Below are positions 8,740-16,977 of a DNA stretch of 64,000 bases, one piece after another. Location: positions 62,001 to 126,000 of the forward strand of contig ONKU01000005.1 of assembly GCA_900318535.1 (NCBI GenBank), in the 5' to 3' direction. How positions within the stretch are numbered: the first letter of the stretch is position 1; the number at the start of each line of letters is the position of its first letter. Below the pieces are notes generated by a model that was not told the origin of the DNA, made no database searches, and was given only the letters and a program-made list of their open reading frames with translations. This DNA comes from an uncultured Prevotellaceae bacterium. GTDB lineage: Bacteria > Bacteroidota > Bacteroidia > Bacteroidales > Muribaculaceae. The translations under genes were made by a program, and so were the position numbers.

Positions 8740-10962
8740 ATGACAATACAAGAAATAGATAAAGAACACCAGTTAGCGACTCAAAGTCTTGACGAGGCTG
8801 GTATCAACGATGCGTTCGGGCATATATCGACACTGGTTGACGAATATGGCCGTGCCGACATGAATGATGAGCTCGTGCGCCTGCGCATGTCCTATACCTT
8901 CATGCTCAAGTACCTTGAACAGGGCGTGATGGACCCCCAGCGTGACGAGATTCTGTCAGGTATCCGCCAATCGTTATACACGCTCAACGATCAGTGCTAC
9001 ATGGGCCTGCTGGAGCGTGTCAGCCCCGACGTGTTCTACACACGCCGCCGTGAACTTGGCAATACGTCTTTAGTGAGTATTGTCGAGGAGTACCGCAATG
9101 CGTTGAAAGAATTATCCTTGGTTCAGTCCTCCAATGCTGAGCAACGTGATAGTCATGTCATTTTGTCACGATTACATGATGCCGAAGCTCTTGAGACGAA
9201 AATTTTCAACAGGGTATGGTCGTCATTTCCCCTATCGGCTGATGATGCCGGGACCTTGAAACTGTGCATCAACGGTGACATTTTGCCTGTTCACACCCGT
9301 TGCCTGCTGATTGCGGCATTGATGCTGGGATTGATGAAGTTTTATGATGAGAGCAAATTGCTGATCCTGCTTGAGTCCTATTCCATGAGCGATGAGCCAC
9401 AGGTGCAACTGCGAGCCTTGACCTGTGCGATGCTTACCATGCTGGCCCACAGGCGCCGCACCTCATCTTCTCGCGCCATGCACACCAGGATTGCCGCCAT
9501 GCTTGACATGCCTGATTTCAAACACGACGTGTGGAGCATTCAGGTGCAGCTGGCCCGTTCCCGTAATACCGAGAATGTGAAGCATCGCGTGCGTGACGAC
9601 TTGATTCCCAACATCATGAAGATGCGGCCCGACATCATCGACAAGCTCAAGGACAAGGACACCCAAATCATTGATCTGAGCGACATTGAGGCCAATCCGG
9701 AGTGGCAAGACTGGCTTGACCAGACGGGTATAACCCGCAAAATCGAGGAGTTCAACGCCATGCAGCTCGAGGGCAGTGACGTGTTTATCGCCACATTTGC
9801 CCACCTCAAGACTTTCCCATTCTTCAAGACACTGAGCAACTGGTTTCTCCCCTTCTACCCTGCCCACTCGACGGTGCTTGAGAATCTGGGGGCCGATAAA
9901 CTGTCGCTGGCCGAGGTCGTGCAGCATGCGCCCTACCTGTGCAACAGCGACAAATTCTCGTTCTGCCTGTCCCTGGGTGCCTTGCCCGATTCCCAACGCA
10001 GCTTGATGTCGGCCCAACTCGAGGAACAGAATGCCGCACTGAATGAGGCTAGGCTGAACGAACTCCCCGACAACCGCAAGCAGCGGGTGAGCATTGTAAA
10101 TTCATTTATTCAGGACTTATATCGCTTCTTCAAGCTGTTTTCGCGTCGTCGGGAATTCATTCCGGTGATGGATTACGAGGGGCTGGACATGACCGATTGT
10201 CTGCCTCTGGCCCAGGTAACACGTGATGCCCACGTGCTGGAACTGCTGGGAGCACTGTATTTCAAGAACGAGTTCTATGATGACGCCATCAACTGTTTCA
10301 CCCGCCTCGAAGGCATGGATGACGTGACCGACGACCATATTTATCAGAAAATTGGTTTTGCCTATCAGAATGCCGGCAAGGCCGAGCGGGCTCTCACCTA
10401 TTATAAAAGGTATGAGCTGTTGCATGAGGATGATGCCTGGAACATCCGCCACATTGCGGCCTGTTATCGTGCCATCGGCAAGCATGATGCGGCACTTGAG
10501 TATTACCGCCGCGCCGAGGCACTCAACCCCGAGAATGTTTCCTTGACGTTGACCATCGGCCATCTTCTGCTCGAACTTAACCGTACCAACGATGCTCTAC
10601 AGCAGTACTTTAAGGCTGATTTGTTGGCAAATGCCAAACATAGGGCCTGGAGGCCTATCGCATGGTGCTCGTTCCTGTTAAACGACTATGACCGTGCGAT
10701 TGATTACTATGACCGCATCATCCATGACGACAAGCCCTCACCCCAGGATTACCTCAATCTTGGACACGTGCTGCTGTGTCAAGGAAACTCACGACAGGCC
10801 ATTGAAGCATATCGCGAGTGCCTGCAGAAGATGGGTGGCGATGCCCATAAGTTCAGAGCTGCTTTCAAAGATGACGCGATGGAATTAAGGCTTCACGGCA
10901 TATCCACAGTTGACCAGGCGCTGATTCCGGATGCCGTGTGCTCGGCACAACAAAATGATTAA
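8740..10962 (+). CDS. Large tetratricopeptide-repeat protein upstream of dnaG
   Basis: This 740-residue protein has no signal peptide or transmembrane helix and is probably cytoplasmic. The N-terminal ~450 residues are helical and charged, with no domain I recognise. From about residue 505 to 715 there are successive TPR units, for example YFKNEFYDDAINCFTRLEG, KIGFAYQNAGKAERALTYY, ACYRAIGKHDAALEYYRRAE and NLGHVLLCQGNSRQAIEAY. The gene ends 15 bases before dnaG on the same strand, so the two are probably co-transcribed. TPRs usually act as protein-binding scaffolds; no specific partner can be named. Confidence 0.8.
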   Translation: MTIQEIDKEHQLATQSLDEAGINDAFGHISTLVDEYGRADMNDELVRLRMSYTFMLKYLEQGVMDPQRDEILSGIRQSLYTLNDQCYMGLLERVSPDVFYTRRRELGNTSLVSIVEEYRNALKELSLVQSSNAEQRDSHVILSRLHDAEALETKIFNRVWSSFPLSADDAGTLKLCINGDILPVHTRCLLIAALMLGLMKFYDESKLLILLESYSMSDEPQVQLRALTCAMLTMLAHRRRTSSSRAMHTRIAAMLDMPDFKHDVWSIQVQLARSRNTENVKHRVRDDLIPNIMKMRPDIIDKLKDKDTQIIDLSDIEANPEWQDWLDQTGITRKIEEFNAMQLEGSDVFIATFAHLKTFPFFKTLSNWFLPFYPAHSTVLENLGADKLSLAEVVQHAPYLCNSDKFSFCLSLGALPDSQRSLMSAQLEEQNAALNEARLNELPDNRKQRVSIVNSFIQDLYRFFKLFSRRREFIPVMDYEGLDMTDCLPLAQVTRDAHVLELLGALYFKNEFYDDAINCFTRLEGMDDVTDDHIYQKIGFAYQNAGKAERALTYYKRYELLHEDDAWNIRHIAACYRAIGKHDAALEYYRRAEALNPENVSLTLTIGHLLLELNRTNDALQQYFKADLLANAKHRAWRPIAWCSFLLNDYDRAIDYYDRIIHDDKPSPQDYLNLGHVLLCQGNSRQAIEAYRECLQKMGGDAHKFRAAFKDDAMELRLHGISTVDQALIPDAVCSAQQND

Positions 10963-10977
10963 AGTAACACTTGAGTG

Positions 10978-13209
10978 ATGATTGACGAACAAACGGTACA
11001 ACAGATACTTAACGCTGCCGATATTGTTGACGTAGTGAGTGATTTCGTCGCATTAAAACGCCGCGGAGCTAACTGGGTTGGATTGTGCCCTTTTCACAAC
11101 GATAGACGACCATCTTTTTGGGTATCTCCATCGAAAGGTCTATGTAAGTGTTTTTCATGTGGAGAGGGTGGTAGCCCAGTTCATTTCATCATGAAGCACG
11201 AACAACTCAGCTTTCCTGAGGCCCTGCGATACCTGGCCCGTAAATACCATATTGAGATCCATGAAAAGGAGCTCACCGATGACGAAAAGCAGGCGCAGAG
11301 CAAACGTGAGGCTATGCTCATGCTCAACGAGTGGGCTTGTGATTATTTCGAGAAACAGTTACACGATACCCAGGCTGGTCAAGACATAGGACTCTCCTAC
11401 TTCAAGGAACGCGGCTTCAATGACGTCACCATCAAGGAGTTCAGGCTGGGTTACTCCAGTGAGGGATATGACGACTTTTACAAGGCTGCAGTTGCTCAGG
11501 GTTTTAATCCGCAATTGCTGTTTGATGTCGGTCTGTGCATGCCTGATGACCGCGGAGGCGGCCGTGACCGTTTTCGTGGCCGTGTCATGTTTCCCATCAT
11601 GAACACTGCTGGAAAAGTCATCGCCTTTGGCGGCAGGACACTTAGAAAGGACAAGAACATCGCCAAATACGTCAACTCGCCAGAGTCGTCCATCTACTCC
11701 AAGCGTGATGTCATCTACGGGCTGTATCAGGCAAAACGTGAGATCAGCAAACAGGACAAATGTTTTATTGTTGAGGGATATGCCGATGTCATCTCGATGC
11801 ATCAGGCCGGATTCAAGAATGTTATTGCTTCGTCTGGCACGGCGTTAACTGAAGGGCACATTCATCTGATTAGCAGATACACTAAGAATGTAACCGAGAT
11901 GTTTGATGGTGACGAGGCTGGCATTAAAGCGGCCTTACGTGGAGTTGACATGCTGCTTAAAGAAGGCCTCAATATCAAGGTCTTGCCCTTGCCTCCCGAG
12001 GATGACCCCGACACATTTGTCCGTGCCCACAGCCACACCGAGGTCGAAGAATACATCAAGCAGAACGAGGCGGATTTCATCAATTTCAAGTCCAGTGTGG
12101 TGCTGAAGGATGCGCAAAATGATCCTATCAAGCGCACCGCAGCCATTACCGACGTTGTCAAGTCTATCGCCATCATTCCCGATGAGATTGCACAAATGGT
12201 CTATGCCAAGGAATGCAGCAACCTGTTCGGCATGGATGAGCAAACGATCCTGCGGCAGATCAAGCACTACCGCAACAAGTATATCGAGCAGTGGCGCAAG
12301 GAGCGCCAGCAGCAACAAGCAAGAGAACAACGCTTGGCAGGCAATGTGCAAGCCGAGGAAATGCCGATAGACGCTCCCCATCCTGCCGATGAACTGACTG
12401 ACAACACCACTATAGCACCTCAACAAGTGCAAGATGTGCCTCGAACCGGAAGCAGGTCAAATAATGTCAATGTTCAGGAGCGAGAGGTCATCAGGCTCAT
12501 TGTCAACTATGGCATGTGCTACTTGACCGACACCAGATATGAAGACGGAACAGTGAAGCCCACCAGTGTCCTGGAGTACATCAGTAACGAATTGATGCTG
12601 GACAACATGAGCTTCAGCGACCCGTTGTACCGCCACACATTCGAGCTCGCCAAACAATACATCGACGGCTACTATCGTGACCTTGAGTCGTTCAAAGCCC
12701 AACTCGAGGAGCGCATCCGCGAGTACTTCGACGAAGAGATGAAAGAGCTCGACAACAACGAGTTAGATGCTCTCGACAGCACAGCGCTCATTCTGGCTCA
12801 GGAACAAAAAGAGAAAACGGCCACCTCACGTGCCAACGTAAGAGCCAATAACGACTTGATGGAATTCAGCAGCGGTTATCTAATGAAGGCACTTTGCTCG
12901 CTGGACGATGATCCCGTGCGCCAGTTGGCTTGCGAGCTCGCAACCGATAACTTGCCTCAACTCAGTAAGATACACACGCAATTTGCCGTCATTGTCGAGG
13001 AACGTGACAAACTGATTCATCTTGTTCCCCAGCGACTGTTTAACTGGAAAAACGCCATACTGGTGCTTCGCATTAACGAACTGAAGTCTAAAATCGCGCA
13101 CTCCTCCCCCGAGGAACAGCCGCAACTCATGGAACAGTTGCAGACTCTGTATGCCACCAGGCACACACTAGCAGCCTTCATCGGAGACAGGGTTGTCAAC
13201 CCCAAATAG
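10978..13209 (+). CDS. dnaG: DNA primase
   Basis: DnaG makes the RNA primers for chromosomal replication and acts with the replicative helicase. The N-terminal CHC2 zinc finger is visible as CPFHNDRRPSFWV...CFSCGEGG (about residues 37-65). The catalytic core includes the RNAP-like basic region (FGGRTL) and a Toprim domain with FIVEGYADVISMHQAG near 260 and MFDGDEAG near 305. At 743 residues it is longer than E. coli DnaG (581); a Gln/Ala-rich linker at about 440-500 precedes a helical C-terminal helicase-interaction domain. A GTG at 10975 is immediately followed by the ATG at 10978; I prefer the ATG. It follows the TPR gene by 15 bases. Confidence 0.95.
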   Translation: MIDEQTVQQILNAADIVDVVSDFVALKRRGANWVGLCPFHNDRRPSFWVSPSKGLCKCFSCGEGGSPVHFIMKHEQLSFPEALRYLARKYHIEIHEKELTDDEKQAQSKREAMLMLNEWACDYFEKQLHDTQAGQDIGLSYFKERGFNDVTIKEFRLGYSSEGYDDFYKAAVAQGFNPQLLFDVGLCMPDDRGGGRDRFRGRVMFPIMNTAGKVIAFGGRTLRKDKNIAKYVNSPESSIYSKRDVIYGLYQAKREISKQDKCFIVEGYADVISMHQAGFKNVIASSGTALTEGHIHLISRYTKNVTEMFDGDEAGIKAALRGVDMLLKEGLNIKVLPLPPEDDPDTFVRAHSHTEVEEYIKQNEADFINFKSSVVLKDAQNDPIKRTAAITDVVKSIAIIPDEIAQMVYAKECSNLFGMDEQTILRQIKHYRNKYIEQWRKERQQQQAREQRLAGNVQAEEMPIDAPHPADELTDNTTIAPQQVQDVPRTGSRSNNVNVQEREVIRLIVNYGMCYLTDTRYEDGTVKPTSVLEYISNELMLDNMSFSDPLYRHTFELAKQYIDGYYRDLESFKAQLEERIREYFDEEMKELDNNELDALDSTALILAQEQKEKTATSRANVRANNDLMEFSSGYLMKALCSLDDDPVRQLACELATDNLPQLSKIHTQFAVIVEERDKLIHLVPQRLFNWKNAILVLRINELKSKIAHSSPEEQPQLMEQLQTLYATRHTLAAFIGDRVVNPK

Positions 13210-13260
13210 TTTTTTCGGTTTTTTTATGGGAGTTTGACTCCTTTTCCAAGTAAAAATTTG

Positions 13261-13268
13261 TAAATTTG
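13261..13268 (+). promoter_or_regulatory. -7 box for the LysM gene
   Basis: TAAATTTG matches the Bacteroidetes -7 box. A TTTG at 13233-13236 is somewhat far upstream (24 bases). Transcription would start near 13274, giving a leader of about 68 bases that contains a possible 18-codon ORF (13283-13339). Confidence 0.5.
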
Positions 13269-13341
13269 CCGAATGTATTGGTATGAAAAATGCCGATACG
13301 TTCGACCATTACTTTAAGCATACATTGATAATTTATTGATT

Positions 13342-15375
13342 ATGAAATTCAAAAATATCATCACGCTGGCATTTTTATCGCTTGCTGTTTCATCATTGGC
13401 TCAGATTCAATTGAATCTGCCCACGACACAGATTGGTGACAAGGAGTATTACCGCTACGACTCGAGTAACGGCGAGAGTATTTATGACATCGCTGCAAAG
13501 CTCGGCGTCACCAAGGATTACATCATCCAAAATAATCCTGATGCGGCCGACGGGATCTCCAACGGAATGACGCTTTATTTCCCAACCGGGAAGACAGTGA
13601 CGCCAGCACAAGCGACACTGAAATCGCAATATCCTGTCCTCATGCACGAAGTCAAGCAAGGAGAAACCCTCTACGGTCTGGCCAAGAGCTACGGAACAAC
13701 CATCGATGAGTTGATTGCAGTTAATCCCGGATCGGAAAATGGCATCAAGATTGGTCAGAAGCTGATGATACCATCGTCTCGAACCAACGAGCGGGCCGCC
13801 GTTGACGCCGACAAGCAGGTGCATGACGCATTCAGCCAGAACTCAATCCAAATCACTCCGCAAGGTTCTGACCCAGTTTACCAGACCATAAATGACGGTG
13901 AGGACATCTACACCATCGCCAAACATTATAACACCTCGATAGAGTCTATTCTAATCAACAATCCCGGCTTGAAGCCCGACGAGTACGTTGCCGGCACTAA
14001 CATTAAGGTCGTGCCCAACACAGCCGTTCCATTCAACTATGAGCGCGTGGGCCGCCGCAACTACAAGTACGAAGTGAAACGCGGCGAGACCTATGCTTCT
14101 ATTGCTACCGACAATGGCATCAGCGAGGCTGAACTCAAGGCTGCCAATCCTGATTTGAAGAAGGTTAAAAAGGGCAAAACCATCATCCTTCCCAAGCCCT
14201 ATACCGAACAGGTGACCGGCGACATGGCAACCATTCCCGTCGAAGAGTTGCGCGCCTACTACCAGCCACGCATCCAAGACCTGTATGAAAACCTTGTGGC
14301 CAAGCGACTTGAGAACGAGGTGAATATCGCCCTGGTATTGCCGTTCCAGTTGCACAAGAGCGCACCACCCAAGCAGGCCTACCTTTACACGGATTATTAT
14401 AAGGGCTTCCTGCTGGCCATGGACAGTGTAAGCAGGATTACCAACAGGCATATCAACATCAAGGTATATGACACACAGCACAACCTGAATGTCACCGACA
14501 GCATTCTTGCCCTGCCCGAACTCAAGTCGATGAACATGATCATCGCACCCAGCGAGCCCCAGCAACTGGCAAGAATCAATGCCTTTGGCAAAGCCAATGG
14601 CGTGCCCGTGATGAACTGCTTCACAACCAAGAACGAAGACTATCTGGATAATCCTTACGTCTATCAGGTCAACACTCCCACCAACGAGATGATGCACGAT
14701 GTAATGAAATGGTTTGATGAGCAATTCAAGGGTTACAATGTGGTTTTCCTGAATGCCTCCAGCGAGAGTGACAAGGAAATGTTTGAGCACATGCGCACAC
14801 ACATCAACCGCAAGAAGTATCCCACGGCCACTATCAACGTGAGTGGTGATTTGACCTACAACGACATCTCTAACCAGATGAATCCCGGTTCAAAATATGT
14901 ATTCATCCCCTCGTCGGGCGACAAGGCGCTGGTCAAGAAGTATATCAAGGCGCTCAAGCAAGTCAAGAACGAGCGTTTTGACTGCGACCTGTCACTGATT
15001 GCCTATCCCGAGTACGTACTGTACCTCAAGGATTATCAGACCGACCTTCAGGACGTAGATACCTACATGTTTACACGATTCTTTAATGCCAAGGGATTCC
15101 GTACCCGTGATCTCGAGGCTGCCTATAAGACCAACTTCGGCGGCGAGCCGCTGTCGGCAGTGCCCAATATGGCCATCTATGGCTATGACACGGGCATGTA
15201 TTTGCTCAAATCACTGGGAGTCGACGGCATTATTGACGAAGAGACACCGCTTTACAAGGGCATTCAGACGAGTTTCCGCTGGGAACGCGGCGACAACTGG
15301 CGCGGTTACACCAACCAAGCGATTGAGGTAGTACACTTCTCTACCGATCACCAGATTACCGTCCATGTGAAATGA
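13342..15375 (+). CDS. Secreted multi-LysM protein with periplasmic-binding-like domain
   Basis: This 677-residue protein starts with a signal peptide (MKFKNIITLAFLSLAVSSLA) and is exported. Four LysM-like repeats follow: GESIYDIAAKLGV near 40, HEVKQGETLYGLAKSYG near 100, NDGEDIYTIAKHYN near 180 and EVKRGETYASIATDNGI near 245. They suggest binding to peptidoglycan. From about residue 325 the protein resembles a type 1 periplasmic-binding fold (VNIALVLPFQLHK; YYKGFLLAMDSV; NMIIAPSEPQQLARI), as found in amino-acid-type receptors. The gene overlaps the following barrel gene by four bases (ATGA), suggesting that a periplasmic peptidoglycan-anchored sensor or scaffold works with an outer-membrane protein. 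The ATG at 13342 was chosen because the signal peptide starts there. Confidence 0.8.
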   Translation: MKFKNIITLAFLSLAVSSLAQIQLNLPTTQIGDKEYYRYDSSNGESIYDIAAKLGVTKDYIIQNNPDAADGISNGMTLYFPTGKTVTPAQATLKSQYPVLMHEVKQGETLYGLAKSYGTTIDELIAVNPGSENGIKIGQKLMIPSSRTNERAAVDADKQVHDAFSQNSIQITPQGSDPVYQTINDGEDIYTIAKHYNTSIESILINNPGLKPDEYVAGTNIKVVPNTAVPFNYERVGRRNYKYEVKRGETYASIATDNGISEAELKAANPDLKKVKKGKTIILPKPYTEQVTGDMATIPVEELRAYYQPRIQDLYENLVAKRLENEVNIALVLPFQLHKSAPPKQAYLYTDYYKGFLLAMDSVSRITNRHINIKVYDTQHNLNVTDSILALPELKSMNMIIAPSEPQQLARINAFGKANGVPVMNCFTTKNEDYLDNPYVYQVNTPTNEMMHDVMKWFDEQFKGYNVVFLNASSESDKEMFEHMRTHINRKKYPTATINVSGDLTYNDISNQMNPGSKYVFIPSSGDKALVKKYIKALKQVKNERFDCDLSLIAYPEYVLYLKDYQTDLQDVDTYMFTRFFNAKGFRTRDLEAAYKTNFGGEPLSAVPNMAIYGYDTGMYLLKSLGVDGIIDEETPLYKGIQTSFRWERGDNWRGYTNQAIEVVHFSTDHQITVHVK

Positions 15376-16049
15376 GGCGCATCGCATTCCTATTGACAGC
15401 GCTGACCGCATTGCTCGCTACGGCCCAAACCCACTATGAGGGGACTATTGCTGTGGGAGGCAAGGCCGGTGCATCGTTTTCACGCGTCAATTTCAACCCC
15501 ACTGTCCAGCAAGTGATGCTGCCGGGCATGACAGCAGGTGTGATGTTCCGTTACATCGAAGAAAAGAACTTTGGACTTGTCGCAGAACTGAACATGACCC
15601 AGCGAGGATGGAAAGAAGCGTTTGAGGAGAGCGACTACAGCTACAATCACCGTTTCACTTATCTTGAGTTGCCGATCATGACTCACATTTTCTTTGGGAA
15701 TCAGCGGATTAAAGGTTTCTTCAATCTGGGTCCTGAAATCAATGTGATGCTGGGCGACGGCATCAAGTCCAACTTTTCCTACCCGGATGCCGCTAGTCTG
15801 GATTATTTCATCAACGACACCCGTCATATCGAGCAGATGACCATGAAAGTCAATAACAAGTTCGATTATGGCATCTGTGGCGGTGCCGGTATGGAAATCA
15901 ACATCAATCCCAAACACTCCTTGTTACTGGAGGGGCGCTTTTACTATGGACTGACTGATGTCTTTCCCAACCACAAAACCGACATTTTTTCAAGCTCCAA
16001 TTCCATGACGGTAACAGTAACGCTTGGATACTTTTACCGCTTGAAGTGA
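15372..16049 (+). CDS. Outer-membrane beta-barrel protein, PorT-like
   Basis: This 225-residue protein has a signal peptide (MRRIAFLLTALTALLATAQ) and alternating amphipathic strands ending in an aromatic residue pattern (VTVTLGYFYRLK), typical of an eight-strand outer-membrane barrel of the PF13568/PorT type. It includes FGLVAELNMTQRGW and YLELPIMTHIFF, segments often seen in this family. Its start overlaps the stop of the LysM gene, so they form a two-gene unit. The product likely sits in the outer membrane. PorT-type barrels are required for T9SS in some Bacteroidetes, but sequence alone cannot tell whether this one is. Confidence 0.75.
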   Translation: MRRIAFLLTALTALLATAQTHYEGTIAVGGKAGASFSRVNFNPTVQQVMLPGMTAGVMFRYIEEKNFGLVAELNMTQRGWKEAFEESDYSYNHRFTYLELPIMTHIFFGNQRIKGFFNLGPEINVMLGDGIKSNFSYPDAASLDYFINDTRHIEQMTMKVNNKFDYGICGGAGMEININPKHSLLLEGRFYYGLTDVFPNHKTDIFSSSNSMTVTVTLGYFYRLK

Positions 16050-16067
16050 TCGAGAGCAGTATGCTCC

Positions 16068-16394
16068 TCACTTGCTCTTTTTCTTAGCCCACAAATGACT
16101 GGCCGTGAATGTGGCCGCTATCAAGACAAAAACGATAGCGGGCAATGTTGTCATTACCAATTCTTTATACCCCATGATCAACATGGCGGCTATTGCCGGC
16201 AAGGCCATGGCGATAAGCATCAGCAATACCCCAACGATGACACGCACGCGGCGAATATCGTACATGTCGCGAGTCTTCTTGGAAGCGATGTTGTATCCCA
16301 CGATAAAGTCGTCGCCGCGTCCCAGCATGATGACAACTGCAACAACGACAATCAGCAGCGAAATGACAGACAGAATAATGAAAGCGGTCAACAT
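16068..16394 (-). CDS. DUF3784 small membrane protein
   Basis: This 108-residue protein has three predicted transmembrane segments and the block LGRGDDFIVGYNIASKKTRDMYDIRRVRVIVG, whose G-x-G/D-x-x-x-GYN pattern is characteristic of DUF3784. The ATG at 16394 was chosen because a minus-strand -7 box (TATATTTG, 16417-16424) would give transcription near 16410. The protein ends in KKKSK on the cytoplasmic side. Function is unknown. It is convergent with the barrel gene, 18 bases apart. Confidence 0.7.
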   Translation of the reverse strand: MLTAFIILSVISLLIVVVAVVIMLGRGDDFIVGYNIASKKTRDMYDIRRVRVIVGVLLMLIAMALPAIAAMLIMGYKELVMTTLPAIVFVLIAATFTASHLWAKKKSK

Positions 16395-16416
16395 AACGGT
16401 GAAATCATTTTTTTTG

Positions 16417-16424
16417 CAAATATA
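16417..16424 (-). promoter_or_regulatory. -7 box for the DUF3784 gene
   Basis: The minus strand reads TATATTTG followed by GC, a close match to the Bacteroidetes -7 box. It gives a short leader of about 15 bases. Confidence 0.55.
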
Positions 16425-16472
16425 AGCATTGTTTTTCGGCATCTAGCCACATTATATAAAAGATATTTTTTG

Positions 16473-16480
16473 TAATTTTG
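16473..16480 (+). promoter_or_regulatory. -7 box for the methylmalonyl-CoA operon
   Basis: TAATTTTG lies 59 bases before the ATG of the epimerase gene and is the only good -7 match upstream of the five-gene unit. Confidence 0.55.
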
Positions 16481-16539
16481 TGCGTTATTTTGAAAACCTA
16501 CTTATTAACATTAAATAATTGTTTAAAAACCAGAAAGTT

Positions 16540-16962
16540 ATGAACATTTCGCACATCGAACATGTGGGCATCGCCGTTACCTCGCTTGAGGAGGCCATCC
16601 CTTTCTATGAGAACATGCTGGGCATCAAGTGCTTTGCAATCGAAGAAGTAGCTGACCAGAAGGTAAAGACCGCCTTTTTCAAGGTTGGCCAGACCAAGAT
16701 TGAGCTTCTTGAGGCTACTGCCCCCGAGAGCGCAATCGCCAAGTTCATTGAGAAGAACGGTGGACGCGGTGGCATCCAGCACATCGCATTTGCTATCGAG
16801 GATGGCGTTGCCAACGCACTTGCCGAGGTACAGGAGAAGGGCGGCCGCGTCGTTGATGCACAGCCCCGCAAGGGTGCTGAGGGCCTGAATATCGCCTTCC
16901 TGCATCCCAAGACCACTTGTGGCGCTCTTGTAGAGCTTTGCGAAGATCCCAACAAAAAATAA
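16540..16962 (+). CDS. mce: Methylmalonyl-CoA epimerase
   Basis: This 140-residue glyoxalase-fold protein interconverts the (S) and (R) epimers of methylmalonyl-CoA. Family features are the opening ISHIEHVGIAVTSLEEAIPFY with its metal-binding His, the GGRGGIQHIAFAIED block supplying a second His, and the terminal GALVELCE with its Glu. The ATG at 16540 was chosen; a TTG seven codons upstream would be out of line with the family. It is the first gene of the operon with the Na+-pumping decarboxylase, 15 bases before mmdA. That matches the succinate-to-propionate route, where mutase product must be epimerised before decarboxylation. Confidence 0.93.
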   Translation: MNISHIEHVGIAVTSLEEAIPFYENMLGIKCFAIEEVADQKVKTAFFKVGQTKIELLEATAPESAIAKFIEKNGGRGGIQHIAFAIEDGVANALAEVQEKGGRVVDAQPRKGAEGLNIAFLHPKTTCGALVELCEDPNKK

Positions 16963-16977
16963 TCCACACAGAACATT

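Noticed and set aside
16054-16066. Small hairpin GAGCA/TGCTC between the barrel gene and DUF3784
   Set aside because: Only five base pairs and no proper T run on either side, so it is not supported as a terminator.
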